DNA of 64,000 nt from Prionace glauca (lineage: Eukaryota > Chordata > Chondrichthyes > Carcharhiniformes > Carcharhinidae). This document shows positions 22,058-34,620 of the stretch, one piece after another. The DNA lies in assembly GCA_037974335.1 (NCBI GenBank), contig CM075724.1, positions 62,150,470-62,214,469 of the forward strand, read 5' to 3'. The notes below the pieces were generated by a model. It searched no databases. It saw only the letters and a list, made by a program, of their open reading frames with translations, and was not told the origin of the DNA. Positions within the stretch are counted from its first letter, which is position 1, and each line of letters starts with the position of its first letter. The translations under genes were made by a program, and so were the position numbers.

Positions 22058-24829
22058 AACGGAGTTGAGGAGGTTCTTCTTCACTCAAAGGGTGCTGAAT
22101 CTCTGGAATTCTCTGCCCATTGAAGTGGTGAAGGCTGCCTCGCAAAATATTTTTAAGACGCGGGTTGATGGGTTTTTGATAAGAGAGGGGATTAAGGGTT
22201 ATGGGGAGAGGGCGGGAAAGTCGAACTGAGCAGCGACAGATCAGCCATGATCTTATTGAATGGCGGGGCAGGCTCGAAGGGCTAGATGGCCTACTCCTGC
22301 TCCTATTTCTTATGTTCTTATGAACTAATTGATTGAGTGTATTTGGAATTCCAAAAAGGATTTGGTAAGTTGACACATTAAAAATTACTGTACAAGCTGA
22401 GAGCTCAAAGTCCTGATGTTAATTAATTTACACGGATGGAGGATTGACTAACAGGAAACAGAAATTATGAACAAATCAGAAATATTCAGGCTGGAAGTGA
22501 ACTAACTGAATGCCAAAAGGATTGTTGCTGGGTCCTCAAATATTTGCTCTCTGTTTTAACTAAATGGATGAAAGAACAGAATATATTGCCGCTCATTTTG
22601 CTGATATCATAAAGATATATAAGAAAGCAATTGTGAAGAGGACATAAAAAGAGTGTGTAAAATTGTATGATAGTTTAGATGAGTAGGCTAAAAATTGGCA
22701 GATATAACATGTGAGGAAATATGAGGCTATCCACTTCGGTAGAAAAAATAGAAAAGCAGGATATTATTTACATGGACAGAAATTACAGAGCACAGAGGGA
22801 TCTGGGTCATATTATATGTGAATTACAAAGGATTTATAAGCAGTTAGACCAAGTGCCTAGGAATGCTTGGAAAGTTGCCCTTTATTGCAAAGATTGGAAT
22901 AATAAGCAGGGATGACCACAACGACAATGACATTGGCGAGATAACACTAGAAGACACCACATAGCTTTGGCCTTCTTATTTAAGGAGGATATTCTTGCAC
23001 TGGGCAGGTTGGAGAAGGTACACCAGGTTGATTCCAGGTGTGAAAGTTTCAACTTAGAAAGATTGAGCCAGTTAAAGTGATTAATTAAAAACATGAAGTC
23101 ACGTTTCTTTAGGCATTGAATTCATGATTGTTAAAGTTATATTTTAATTTTTTTTGCATCTAATTTCTATTTCTCTTTCTAATTTGCCAATTCTAATTCT
23201 CCATCTTTTTCAGCCCTTCATTTATTTCTCAATTTCTAAATGTCATTGGTTCACATACACTTTGCTGTGTTATGAACCAAAGCCTCAGAAACCCTATTGT
23301 CTTTGTTCTGTTTTCAATTCATATCTATAACGATATACAAGGCAAAACTATTCAGCTATTACCAATTACTATGTCAATAAAAATGTGCTTGCACTATGAA
23401 CAATTATGAGGCCCAACTTACTGTTGTGAGTTTAATGAGCAATTAATCTGCAAATGCAACAGCTTTATCAAGGAAAAGGACTGAAATTAGTGACTAATTG
23501 GTGCAAAACCTCCATCACAGGATCCCTATCCCAAGTACATTTTGTTTAATGATTTTATTGCTGAGCCAATTTATTTCTGGTCAAGTACTTCAATACCAAT
23601 TCTAAAAGGATGGTGTAACTGACTCTGTGGGGTATTCCTGTTCAGGTCACGTTTGCTGCTTTGCATACAATGATTAACCTCAAGTCCAAAATACATGGCA
23701 GTTTTAAACAACGTCATCCTTTAGCACATTTGTGTTCAAATCATGGTTCACACTTTAATGAAAAATCATATTTATTTAATGTTCTGAGCAATGTTCTCAT
23801 TTTTCAATGTATCTAGGGCTTCCTATTTCTTCTTAAATCCTTAGTTTCAACTTTGTTAATAACTGAACATTTTTGACATCTCTGACACAACATTACATTG
23901 GCCATGTAGGTCCAGGTTACCTGAAAATCTTCAAACTGACATCAATCAGTCACAGCCCAAAATCAATTTGTAAACAAAATCCATTGGCATTTTATAGCAT
24001 CTGCCCTGACTTGATTGGTGCCTAGTTAAACTCCACACCATCATATAAAGACAAAAAGTGTATTTTCTTTAAAGAAGAAACTTCTCCTTGTTCGTGTATA
24101 ATTGTTTGCTTTTTCTGCTTTATCATGTGGAAAAAAGCATCATTATTGTTGAAGGTTTTAATTGAAATTTGTGCATTTCATTGTATTTTGCCCTGTTTAT
24201 TTAGAGTTCCAAGTTATTATTGGTTGTAGCTGTAAAAACCTAGATTTATGGATAATTAACTGCTCGATTTTGCTGCTTTGATTTGTGTGGTGGAAACATG
24301 AAATATATCTTTTTCTGGTCGTTGGAACACTAATTTTCGAGGCCAGCTCTAGTCTCCTATACTTTTGACATGGTTTACGATCAACTCTCAACATTGACAC
24401 TTGGCTATTGGTTCACATGCTCTTTCCTGCTTACACTAAACACGAATGCTTTCTATGCTTCATATCATGTCATTGAGGCATGCAAATTACCTGGCTTTTG
24501 CTTACATACTGCTGGTTTATGGGCCTGTCTAATTTGCTGCCATGTCTGCTGAGTTCAATTTAAATTGTATGGGAGCAATTTTAAGCTGCAGAGAATTGAA
24601 ATGTTCAGAATTACTGAGTACTACAGTAAATGTCAAATTGTAGGCTGTCATAAGGCTTTCGGCAGATCTTCAATTCCAGTTGATATGTATTCATAAAACC
24701 ATGGGTGGAAATTGTTAAAGATAAAAAGTAAAAGAAAACTCATGTACTGTGAGGGCCGCTGGCAAGATGACATGTCTGGTTGCCATTGAGAACTGCTGCA
24801 ATCCATGTGGTGCAGTTGCACCCACAACA

Positions 24830-25690
24830 GTGTTAGGAAGAGAGGGCCAAGATTTTAATCCAGCTGAAGTGAGGGACTGGTGATTTAGTTCCAGATCAGG
24901 ATGCCGTATGTCTTGGAGGAAGACCTGCAGCTGGCAATGTTAACATGGGAGTGACCTTACCAAAAAAAGCTTTTGTGCCAATTGATCAAGAAAATGGGAG
25001 ACTTTTAGATCTGTTTTTTGGGCGAGTTTAAAAATGCAACCTTACATCACTTTGTGCAGAGAAAATGCACAATCTGTTTCTTGCCAGTAGGAGAGGGGTT
25101 GGATTCGAGGCTCACATGAAAGCCGTCTGCTTCCACCAGAGGGTGCAATTGTGCATGGACAGACCTCTTGGTTCTGTGGAAGAGAGGTCTGTCAAGCAAC
25201 TCCCCCTTCAGATATTGCTGGCCTCCCTGGCCAATCGGCAACCCCATTGCGCAAATGATGCTGACCAAAACACCACCGCCTACCCTTCCTGCCCAGCTGA
25301 TTACCTCCTGAGACCTTGGCCCTGGTCTGGCTGATCGCCATTGCAGAGTGAGCAGCTTCCTCCCCAGACAATCCCTATTGCAGAATGCGCAAATTCCACC
25401 CCCGCAACTCCCCTTCTGCCTTGGCCCCATCATGGCCCTCTTCCTTCTCTATGCCCCACCCCCTCAGGCCCTGCCTCTTTGGCATTGACCCCGTCTGCAC
25501 TGGACCTCCCAGGGGGCCCCACCAGTGAGACCATCATGTCAAGTCCCTGTTGATGCCATTTAAAATAGACATAAATATTGAAATTAGCCTCATGCCCCTT
25601 TAAGGTGCAAGGCTGATCATGCTGGACACCTGGGCCTGGTAAAATCACGAATGTTGAGAAATTGGGAGACCCAATCTTTCATTACTAACA
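24830..25690. repeat. GC-rich non-coding block, probably DNA-transposon derived
   Basis: Abrupt rise in GC against the flanks, with composition-driven open frames and CCTGGTAAAATC-like ends that resemble tips of non-autonomous DNA elements. No transposase, no clear paired ends. Confidence 0.35.
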
Positions 25691-25839
25691 TAATCTTACC
25701 AGTTCATCCTACCCTGTGATCAGCATGAGAAGAAGGTAAGATTGTTCCCCATGTGTTTTCTATCCTTATCTGTCTAGTGATTGAAATTTATTGAAGGAGT
25801 CTTACTGCATCTGGTATATGGCACACACTGATGACACTG

Positions 25840-26350
25840 TATTATTGGTAGTGGAGAGAATGAAATCTAAGATAGCGGTGGATAGAGAATTGAAGAAGTG
25901 TGATGTTTTGTCTTGGATTGTGTGGACCCCTTTGCTGGAGTAACATTCATCCAGGTTAGTCCATCTCACTCCTGAGTTGTGATGAGATGATGGTAGGAAG
26001 GCTTTGGGGAGCTTGAAAGAGAGTTGCTTATTGCAAAATTCCCAGTTTCTATCCTGATCTTGTAACCACTTTGTTATATGGCTCGTCCAATTAAGTTTCC
26101 GGTCAATGATAACCCCTAGGTAATGTCTCTAAATGGTAAGGGGAAGTGGTGTGTTATCCCTCGTTTGATGCATTCATTTTCTGGCACTTCTGTGATATGA
26201 ATGTTACTTGCCACATATCAACACAAACCTGAATATTTTCCAGGTCTTGCTGCACATGGACACAGACAATGACAACCTCTCCAGGTATGGGGGGAGACAC
26301 TAACGAGCCCAGAAGATACCGTTCTGGATTTGGTAATCATCTTGAAATTG
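25840..26350 (-). mobile_element. LINE fragment (same family as 46.6 kb)
   Basis: Antisense of the RT C-terminal block also seen at 46.6 kb: 'atgaatgttacttgccacat' and 'caggtcttgctgcacatgg' here are the complement of the segment coding for LANKWQV there. Confidence 0.6.
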
Positions 26351-26759
26351 GAACTTCAACATGGTAATGAGTCTTGCATCAATTTCCAGAATATGGCTGG
26401 TTACATTCAAACATATTGCTTTGGAGACTTATGATCAGCCAGGCACCAGTCAGAAGTCCCACGAGAGACTTCTCACTGATGTCTCCCTGCCTGGGCTACT
26501 CAAGCAGTGCAACAGTCTGGCAGAATTTCCCCTGTAAAGAGTTAGACAATAGGACTGCTAGAATCATCATGTACACAGCAATTCAAGGAGAATGTGCACT
26601 GTAATCTTCTTGATGACAAATATAGTTTTGCCCATTCAATCCACATACTAAAAAGAATGTCTTTCTCTACTCTGTACACTCAGAGATTTAGAACTCTGAC
26701 CCTTTTTGAAGTTGTACATCTTGTGGTGCTGCACTTCATTTTGCCAGTACAATGTGATA

Positions 26760-28360
26760 GGACATAAATGAGAATTCTCCCAGCCGACTGTGTCTGGCCC
26801 ATCACGAACCTCCCAGGCCCTTTTTAGGTATAATCTCCTCCATGATGGAAATAGATATGGGGCTGATGAGCATATTGATTTCAGTTTCAGTATGATTAGT
26901 GGGCCCAGGATGGTTGACACAGGGCGTACTAGAGTCATCCCCAGTGTTGGGAAAGTTTCCCACCAGTGGGGTTTATAATGCTCCCCACCAATGGGAAAGA
27001 GGCGTGCTCACCCTCCTGATGCAGATGAAGGACCCCCCCGGGAGGTCAGGGCAGGGGGTGCCCCTTGGGCATTGCCAGCTTGGCACGCTGGCAGTGCCCA
27101 TTGGGCACGATGCAATGTCAAGAAGGTGGGGCCAGAGGAGGAGGGACACACTGGAAAGGTGGAACTTACTGGTGGGGTGAGGGGTGATGGTGCCACACTG
27201 CAATGGGATTATGGGGGAGAGATGAGGCAGCGATCAAGTATCGGGGATGGTCTAGGGGGCCGGACTGGTAGGCTAGCAATTGGTGTGAGGGGATCGGGAA
27301 GACCTGTGATTGGGAGCGGCCGGTGCCCATGCACTAATCTCCCCTCTGACATGTTGGTGCATACACAATAGTCCACCGAGCACTTTGCTGCCATACTCTC
27401 AGGTGGGAATCGGCCCCGGCCCCTAGTTACAAGCATAAATTTCCCTGCGGCATTCTGTGGAGAACAGGGGCTGAGATTTTATTGGTTTGTTCTGCACATA
27501 GATGCCTGGGACATTGGCAATGCCCATTGGGCACCAAGGAGAGGGAGCCCACGGTGACCGGGACATGAAGAGGTGAGACCTTTGTGGTAGGCCCTGAGTG
27601 GACTGGCCCCATGGTGTGCGGAGACTGCGGGGCGGTTCATTTCGTGCCAACACCTGAAGGAGGTAGGGCCTGAAGGAGATGGTGCCAGTAGGGTGGGGCC
27701 TGGAGGGGTGGGCTCAACCTGGGGGCATATCAGGGAGAGAGTGGGGCCCTGCTGTGTACTCTAAAGCTATGATGGTGAAGCCCACTGCTGCTCTGAAGCT
27801 GTGATCAGTGGGGGTGGGAAGGAGGGCCGCTGCACAGTCTGCATGTGATTGGTGATGGGGGACAGAGGGCCGCACTGGCAGTGTTTTGTGATTGATGCAG
27901 GGGGAGGAATGGGAGGGCCGCTGCCATTCTACATGCAACCAGCAGGAGTGGAATTGGTCTCGACAGTGAGGCGGGGTCTGTATTTTCAGGCAGTGTGGGA
28001 CTTGTGGTTGACCTTGGGCCTCTGTGATTGTGTTGGTGGGTGTGACAGGTAGTGCTGTGTTGATGCCTGGCAGTTCTGTGGCTGTTAGGCCTCTGCTGTT
28101 GGAATTGCGTATATGTAGACACAGAGATCTGTGCATGTGCAATAGCTCCGGCAGCTTCCTGATTAGGCTGGTTGGCAAATTTATTCCTGCCCATAGCCTG
28201 TAGTCGCTAGAAACAGTCTGGCCCATTTTATCATACGCACTGTGCATAACATTAGGAGTAAAAACTCGCCCCAAAAAGGGATTTGCAACTCTTCTATTTT
28301 CACACCAGCTGGATGGGGTTAGGTTGGAATTTTACCGTCCCACCTGCCAGGGGAATCAGA
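26760..28360. repeat. GC-rich composite of non-coding elements
   Basis: Contains two related subregions (near 27.05 and 27.5 kb) sharing 'tgcccattgggca' words, also similar to the centre of the fold-back element near 17.05 kb. No coding evidence; open frames follow composition. Confidence 0.4.
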
Positions 28361-29014
28361 AACTGATTACATGCAGGGGCGAACCATTGGTGACTGGCAA
28401 CTTCAGCAACTGAAAAAGAATGTATAAATGGCTGCTTACACCTTCTCTTCCCGTTGCCACTTGCTGCTCCATAACTAGCCTGCTAAATTTGTAGCGGGGA
28501 ATTGATGGTTGTAGCCTACTGGAATTTGAAAATCAATATTTTCCACCATTTATTGTGCATTTCTCACAAATGCATGATAGTTTTGTGCTTGAACTCTATA
28601 GAAAGACCCTCAGTCTATTGGTATTAGTAATCTTACCTTTCTGCAGCCTAAACCTTACTGGACTCAGCCAACTGGCACATATTACAGCACAACAGTGAAG
28701 ACTGCACAACCCTGAATCACAGGCAGATTGACATCAGCCACAATACCTGTGCTATCTCATTTTTCCTGTTGGATTGCCAGGATTTGTCTCTGTCTGAGCT
28801 ATGTTCTCTTGGAGTGGCAAGAAATCAATTTCTTCTACATTGCAATGGGATTCCCTCTACTGTTCTCTCCAGCTCATTCCATCTTATCTAGTACAGATTT
28901 GATACAAGCATGTGGGCCGCACATTTCATTTTCCAAGTTAATTTTGAATACCATAATAAATTAAATGTAATTGAACATAATTCATTGGATCAGCCTCTGG
29001 TCTATATTTCTGTG
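28361..29014. other. Unit A single-copy flank
   Basis: Sequence with a partner near 40.1-40.6 kb (unit B). No exon seen. Confidence 0.45.
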
Positions 29015-29158
29015 GTACTCGGGGCAAATGGGAACAAAGTTATGGGGAAAAACAGGATTAGGCTATTGAGTTGGATGATCAGCCATGATCGTAGTGAATG
29101 GCGGAGCAGACTCGAAGGGTCAAATGGCTTTCTCTTGTTCCTATCTTCTATGTCTCTG
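29015..29158 (+). mobile_element. CR1 3' end fragment
   Basis: 'gatgatcagccatgatcgta', 'gaatggcggagcagactcga' and a TTCTATG-like end mark the CR1 terminal segment. Absent from the partner position in unit B. Confidence 0.75.
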
Positions 29159-29442
29159 TGTGTCCTAGTGATCTTTCCTCCCTAACAGTAGAACCTGTGT
29201 CCCTGTGCAGATTAGCTTGTCTGTCTGATGGAAATGGGCTACTTTAAAGAATAATTTTGGAAGCAGCTTCAGTGCATTTTATAGAGTTTCGGGCGCAGAG
29301 GCTTTCTTCATCCCTCTCTATCCTGTGACCGAAGAGACCGTGATTCAGATAATATTTATTGCGAATGATTACTGTCACCTCAAGCAGTCACTCGGTGACA
29401 AGGGACTTTGAAAGGCAGCTGTTAATTTTGTTACACGATGGA

Positions 29443-29497
29443 AATACTCATTTTTAAAAAGTTGAACCGAAATTAATACTCATTTTTAAAAAGTTGA
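29443..29497. repeat. Short direct duplication
   Basis: A 23-bp word starting AATACTCATTTTTAAAAAG occurs twice, 32 bp apart. Confidence 0.7.
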
Positions 29498-29878
29498 CAC
29501 TTTCTTGAAGTTCAAGCGACCCCTCGTGAAATTATATGATATAAACCATGCACGCTGCATTTTAAGAACGATCACAAATTGACATTGCAAAATGTCGATG
29601 CCAATTAGTTGCTCACCCTGCACATTTGAAATCCGGAAGATTTTCAACTTGTCGACAATCTCAGACTGGTTTTGGAAATCTTGCCCTGGTCACGGAAAGC
29701 ACCCGATATTGGATTGGTTCCATAATAGTTCAGCGAGCAATTCTGCCAGTTGTGATGTTCTGGATAGTTAGTTAGCCTGGCTACAATCAATGTGAACAGT
29801 AATGGATGCATTTTAAGGTTTATAATCGAACAGTCTGATCCTGCACTCATAAATATCTCACACCTGAAATTTAGATTC

Positions 29879-30016
29879 TCAACTTCTTTCTTTCTTTGTC
29901 ACGTTCACTTCAGCATACAATGCGCGTTTGTTTTGTTTAAGTTTTGATGGGTCCTTGGAATCAGTAAGCTGCAAGGCGACATAAGTCAGTTTGTTATCTC
30001 CATCGCTTTGTTTAGT
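29879..30016 (-). CDS. Exon R': terminal ITIM exon of unit A
   Basis: CAG acceptor, phase 0 start, 45 codons and a stop. It carries NKLTYVALQL, an ITIM of form LxYxxL, and a second tyrosine in RALYAEVNV whose position -2 is Ala, so it is only ITIM-like. Paired tyrosines spaced like this resemble the SIRP-alpha tail (LTYADL, then SEYASV). It aligns over its whole length with exon R of gene 2. No ectodomain exons were found just upstream, so it may serve as an alternative last exon of gene 2 or be a relict of a lost gene. Confidence 0.65.
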   Translation of the reverse strand, partial: TKQSDGDNKLTYVALQLTDSKDPSKLKQNKRALYAEVNVTKKERS

Positions 30017-30555
30017 CTGTGAAAGTAACATTTAATATCACCGTAAATCCATCGTCCAATCATTATTGAGACAGTTGACATTTTAACGAAAGATTTACGG
30101 AATTTCCTTTCATTAGTTCCAATTTCAGATTGTAATCAGATTTTGGACCGGCTTCCTTTCCCTTCTCTGCAGCCCTCCCCCAAATCTTGCTGAAATTCCA
30201 TTTGAACTTCCACGTAAAATGAGTTCGCCTGTTCATATAGCTCATTGAAGAAAGCAGATTAATTATTTGACTAAAATAGAAAAAGTAATTCCATGCTGCT
30301 CTGTAAAGCTGTTAGGAAAGCTGACAGTACACAAGATTAATTTAAGGCCCAATTGTCTGAACACCGACAGCCGCGCCTTACCGCCATTCCCACTAATCTC
30401 CCGATCTCTGGGACATGAGGCAAAAATGACGAATTTGTTTGCAATCAGCCGAGAGAGCACAGTTGGCAGATTAAGCAAGAACCTTCCCATTTCCTACATC
30501 TCAGTGTCGTATCACATAATATTGATGCCATTACAGTAAATGACTAAAGATCTAC

Positions 30556-30660
30556 CTGGGAATATACAATACTTTCCTCCCTCTGTCTGGGGTTCTCCTT
30601 TTTCCTGGTGTCAATTTTGACTGTAGCATAGGCCAGGCTGTTGTCAGTGTCGTGTTTTAT
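30556..30660 (-). CDS. Exon P: open ITIM exon of unit A
   Basis: Acceptor TTTTACAG, donor GTAGAT, 35 codons, phase 0 at both ends. It carries NSLAYATVKI, an ITIM of form LxYxxV, and ends ESIVYSQ, so the residue at +3 of the last tyrosine comes from the next exon. It has a broken counterpart in unit B. The phase fits a position between exons Q and R of a tail. Confidence 0.65.
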
Positions 30661-30934
30661 CTGTAAAATAGATATTTTCCACATGTAGTTGATGAATTTC
30701 TTGTTTCGTAGTTTGGGACATGTACTATTCCAGGCAGACGGGAAAAAGAAACGTGGATAATATTGACTGATTTTTGTGTTAAACCCGCAGCCAGATTTGC
30801 TATTTCCAACCAAGTCAGTAGGAGAAATGTCAATTGATAAGGACTTGTTGAAATCTGTCCCATAAGGACAAAACTTTCCCAATCCCCTCAGATTCTGAAC
30901 AATTAATCAATATATTGTCATGTATGGTCATATC

Positions 30935-31180
30935 ATACAGTGCCATTCGGCCGATAGAGTCTGCACCCACCACAATCCCACCCAGGTTCTATCCTCTTAA
31001 ATCCACCTAATCCCCGGTAATTAACTTAACCTGCACGTCTCTGAATTGTAGGAGAAAACTAAAGTAGCCGGAGGAAACCTACGCCAACGTGGGGAGAATA
31101 TGAACTTACAAACTCCACATAGACAGTTACCCGATTGAACCCGGCACCTGGCGCTGTAAGGCAGCGGTGCTGACCATCCA
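30935..31180 (-). mobile_element. tRNA-headed SINE, antisense
   Basis: Tail 'cattcggccgatagagtctg', body 'gccggaggaaacctacgcc', head 'gcggtgctgaccatcc'. Sits between exons P and Q' and is absent from unit B. Confidence 0.8.
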
Positions 31181-31216
31181 GTTTGAGTATCTTTCATCTC
31201 AATCCGTCAGTCCTAC

Positions 31217-31327
31217 CTTAGAATAGATGGTGTGCTATTTGTTGTGTCTCAGTTTGGAGGGGCCCTTTTCTTCTCACAGGCTCAGAGTAGCGTAGGCGGC
31301 AATGTTCTCACCTGGCCTTTGTCTAAC
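31217..31327 (-). pseudogene. Exon Q': broken ITIM exon of unit A
   Basis: Same length (111 nt) and splice sites (ACAG acceptor, GTAGGA donor) as exon Q of gene 2, but with an in-frame TGA after AAYATLSL and a TAG before HTIYSK. The ITIM region before the first stop is still readable (AAYATL). Confidence 0.8.
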
Positions 31328-31330
31328 CTG

Positions 31331-31629
31331 TAAAAATAAGGCCGAAAATTTTGAAAGCGGCGAGTCTGTCTCTATAGCCAGCTACTGTCAATTCTAATTA
31401 ATTCTGTCAATGTAAATATGCAGATAGTAAAAGATAAAACTAGCTTGCAAGTGCACTCTCTCCCTTCTCGACTGTTATATCCAATATCGAACCAATAGGG
31501 CGGAGAGTATTTGTGTAATCAGTTCAAGGGATGTTGCCTTCGCTGGCTAAGCTAACATATATTGACAGTCGATAATTGCCTTTGAACCGCTCCAGTCGGT
31601 GCGTCCCTCGTGTTTTTAGGGAAGTACTT
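31331..31629. other. Unassigned stretch above exon Q'
   Basis: I looked for TM, C1 or V exons on the minus strand and found none. Confidence 0.4.
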
Positions 31630-32360
31630 CTAGGATTTTGACTCAACGACAGTGAAGGAACTGCGAAATTTTTCCAAGCCAGGGTTTCAATGGTTTAGAG
31701 GGGAACTTCAACGTGGTGTTCCTATATATCTGGCAGCTTTGAGATAGGGCGAGTTGGTGCTGCTGGAAAGCGAGATCAGTCGGAAAGAAAAGCAGAACTT
31801 CTTCAGATAGGCATTCCTGGAAGATAAGTGTCACTGAAGTAAACATTAAGATAAAGACAAAATATTGCAATGTTGGAATCTGAAACAAAATCAGAAAAGA
31901 CTGGAAAATCTCAGTAGGTCTGACAGCATCTGAGGAGAGTGAATAGAACTTTGGCTCTATTCTGTTTCCACTGACGCTGTCAGACCTGCTGAGATTTCCA
32001 GCATTTTCTGTTTTTGTCTCAGATTCCAGCAGCCACAGTATTTTACTTTTAGTTTTTGGGTCGAATATCCGCTGTCCTTGTCCTTTTAGATGACAGTGGT
32101 CGTGAGTTTGGAAGGTGCTGTCTACGAAGCCTTAATGCGTTCCCGCAATGTATCTTGCAAAACTGCTGCCACTATGTGTAGGTGGTGGAGGAAGTTTTCT
32201 TTCTGGGTGGGTTGCCAATCAAACGCCCGCTTTGTCCTGGATGGTGTCGAGCTTCTTGAGTGTTGTTGAAATGCTCTCAGCCAGGCAAGTGAAAAGTATT
32301 CTATCACACTCCTCACTTGTGCCTTGTAGATTGTGCACCTGCTTTGGGGAGTCAGGAGGT
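31630..32360 (-). mobile_element. LINE 3' end (46.6 kb family), split by another repeat
   Basis: Left part 'gactcaacgacagtgaagga' and right part 'tccttttagatgacagtggt' belong together in the 47.5 kb copy. The right part runs into RT C-terminal sequence on the minus strand (VIEYFSLAW and TLKKLDTIQDKA). About 300 bp of another repeat separates them. Confidence 0.65.
31868..32050. repeat. Inverted pair of the 'GGAAAATCTCAGCAGG' repeat
   Basis: Left 'gactggaaaatctcagtagg' and 'tctgacagcatctgagga' recur inverted on the right as 'gctgtcagacctgctgagat'. This gives a hairpin of about 180 bp inside a LINE end. Confidence 0.7.
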
Positions 32361-32449
32361 GAGATACTTGCTGCTAGATTCTTAGCCGCTAACCTGCTCT
32401 TGTCGCTGCAATGTTTATGTAAAAATGTAATAAACATAAGAATGTAACA

Positions 32450-33610
32450 ACGAGGAACAGGAATAGTCAATTTAGCAACTTTGATATTCAATATGATCAT
32501 GGCTGATTTCATTTCAGCCTCATCTGCACCTTTCTACCCATTCCCCATAACCATTCATCAGTGGGAGCAAACCATGTGACACACTACCAGTTACAGTTTG
32601 CCAAACAGAAAAAGGCCCATTGTTCTCACTCTCTGTTTTCTGTTGGTTAGCGAATCCTCGATCCAAACTAATATATTACCCCTAACCCCATTTTACCAAC
32701 TGTATTAATCTTTTGTGTGGCATCTTATCAAATGCATTCTGAAAGTCCAGATATACCATACTTATAGGATCTCCCTTAACAATCTCATCTTTCAAGAGTT
32801 AGTTAAACATGATTTACTCTTCTTAAAAACATGCTGGATTGAGAAACTCTGATGGATTGAGTTTTGATTTTCCAAATGTCCCTTAACTACTTTCTTAATA
32901 ATGGATTTCAATAATTTTCTAATGACAGACGTTAAACTAACTGGTTTACAGGTTTCTACTGTTTATATTTCTACATTTTTGAACAGAGGTGTTACATTAG
33001 CCTTTTCCCAATCTCCTACAATCCCTACATTGGAGAAGAAGGCCATTTGGTCCATTGATTTTGCACCAAGTCTCTGACAGAGCATCTTATCCTGGCCGAC
33101 CCCCATTCATATTCCCGTAACCCCATGTATTTACCATGCTAATGCCCCTAAACTACACATCCTGGGACGCCTAGAGAAAATGTAGCATGACCTATCCACC
33201 TAATCCACTGGAATTTTTCCAGAATCCAGGGAATTTTGGAACTTCAAACCAATGCCTCCACTATCTCTGCTGTCACTCCCTTTAAGATGTAAGTCATCAT
33301 GCTCTGGAGAATTGTTTGCCTTTAATCACAATAGTTCACTCAGTACTTTTTCTCTAGTGAAGGTAATTATTTTAAATTCCTCCTTTTGAACCATCACCGC
33401 ATTACCTGTTAATATTGGTGTGGCTCTAGCCTCCTGCACTGTGAAAACCGGGACAAAGTATTGATTTAGTGTTACTACCATTTCCGTATTCTCCATTATT
33501 AACCCCTCAGTCTTGTCCTTTAAGGAATCAATACTGTCTTTAGCTACTCTCTTCCTTGTTATGTAGTTACAGAATCATTTCCTCTCCATGTTATATTTGC
33601 ACTGGATTTG
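32450..33610 (-). mobile_element. Old CR1 LINE, broken by a SINE
   Basis: Antisense CR1 from the 3' side through the RT N-terminal region and linker. The open frames are gone; recognition rests on nucleotide words such as 'gatcatggctgatttcattt' and 'acgttaaactaactggttta'. Confidence 0.7.
33022..33205 (-). mobile_element. SINE fragment in old CR1
   Basis: 'gaaggccatttggtccattg' and 'atcctgggacgcctagagaa' resemble the tail and body of SINE copies in antisense; CR1 sequence stops and resumes at its edges. Confidence 0.5.
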
Positions 33611-33654
33611 CTGCCATGTAGACATATGGCTGGTCTAGTTCAGTTTTTGGCTAA

Positions 33655-34310
33655 TGTTTTAAATATAGAACCCAGAGCGCTTGATAAATTTATCTGCATT
33701 TAAAATTGTCACTATTTGGAACAATGCAACCTTCGGAGATCTGTGTATATGAGCCCCAAGATCTCCCTGTTCGTCCACGTTCCTCAGAACCCTGCTGTTG
33801 ACCCTGTAATCCACATTCAAACTTGTCCTACCAAAATGAATCACTTCACACTTATCAGGGTTAAACCCCATCTGCCACTTTTCGGTGCAGTTCTGCATCC
33901 TATCAATGTCTCTTTGCAGCCTTCAAGAGCCCTCCATCTCATCCAGTACTCTTGGTATTACCAGCAGATTTACTGACCTATCGTTCAGCCCCCTCTTCCA
34001 AGTCATTGATAAAAATCACAAATAGCAGAGAACCCAGCCCTGATCCCTGTGGTACACTGCTGGTAACTGGCCTCCAGTCTGAAAATTTTCCATCCACCAT
34101 CACCCTGTGTCTTCTATGAGATAGCCAGTTACTTATCCAATTGGCCAAATTTACTTCTATTCCACACCTCATTACTTTCTTTATGAGCTTACCAAAGGCA
34201 ACCTTGCCAAACACCTTCCTAAAATCCATGTAGATGACATCAACTGCTCTACCTTCATCTACACACTTAGTTACTACCTCAAAGAACTTGATGTTGCCTA
34301 TTGTTACTAA
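33655..34310 (-). mobile_element. CR1 LINE, RT core fragment
   Basis: [19 protein letters not shown] (motif A region), [20 protein letters not shown], and KWQMGFNPDKCEVIHFGR. 5' end abuts an L2-like LINE, 3' end is missing. Confidence 0.8.
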
Positions 34311-34620
34311 TTGTGGTCTGTGAGTTAGGAAGTTCAGGATCCAGTCGCAGACAGAGATGCCGAGGCCTAGGCCAGAGTTTGGAGATAAGTTTTGTGGGAA
34401 TAATAGTATTGAAGGCTGAGCTGGAGACAATAAATAGGAGTTTGGCATAGGTGTCCTTGTTGTTCAGGTGTTCCAGGGTTGAGTGCAGCGCCAGGGAGAT
34501 GGTCTCTCTGTGAACCTGTTGTGGTTGTAGGCAAACTATAGTGGATCCAGGTAGTCCAGGAGGCTGGAATTGATTTGTGCCATGACTAGCCTTTCAAAGA
34601 ACTTCATATTGATTGCATAG
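34311..34620 (-). mobile_element. L2/Rex-type LINE fragment
   Basis: Minus-strand pieces resemble MKFFERLVMAQINSSLLDYL, FAYNHNRFTE and [20 protein letters not shown], a pattern I associate with L2/Rex1-like RT rather than CR1. The open frame that joins it to the neighbouring CR1 is an accident. Confidence 0.6.

Larger units (their letters stand above)
19831..22326 (+). mobile_element. Young CR1 LINE (endonuclease end to 3' tail)
   Basis: 5'-truncated, 2.5 kb, ending with TTCTTATGTTCTTATG. It encodes the C-terminus of the APE endonuclease and nearly the whole RT with few breaks. It is inserted in an older CR1. Confidence 0.9.
18270..23095 (+). mobile_element. Old CR1 LINE, split by a SINE and by a young CR1
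   Basis: Pieces at about 18,270-19,335, 19,645-19,830 and 22,327-23,095 read in CR1 order: endonuclease end (PDSTYTVGQSIH-like), linker, RT N-terminal part before the young insert, then 'YLEFQKGFGKLTH' (motif A region) directly after it, and the C-terminal part. Many stops. Confidence 0.75.
23200..31330 (-). repeat. Tandem duplication unit A (ITIM exons plus 3' flank)
   Basis: Blocks here recur in the same order and orientation at about 38.0-45.5 kb. Examples: 'tgccctgacttgattggtgcc' near 24.0 kb versus the 38.7 kb copy; 'tgctggtttatgggcctgtc' near 24.5 kb versus 39.1 kb; the 'ccaactggcacat' block at 28.7 versus 40.3 kb; exons R', P, Q' versus R, P', Q. Offsets of 13.5-14.7 kb vary because each unit gained its own repeats. 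Divergence is substantial, so the duplication is not recent. Confidence 0.75.

Noticed and set aside
33978-34448. 156-residue minus-strand frame as one RT gene
   Set aside because: Its first part is L2-like and the rest CR1; two LINE fragments abut in frame by chance.
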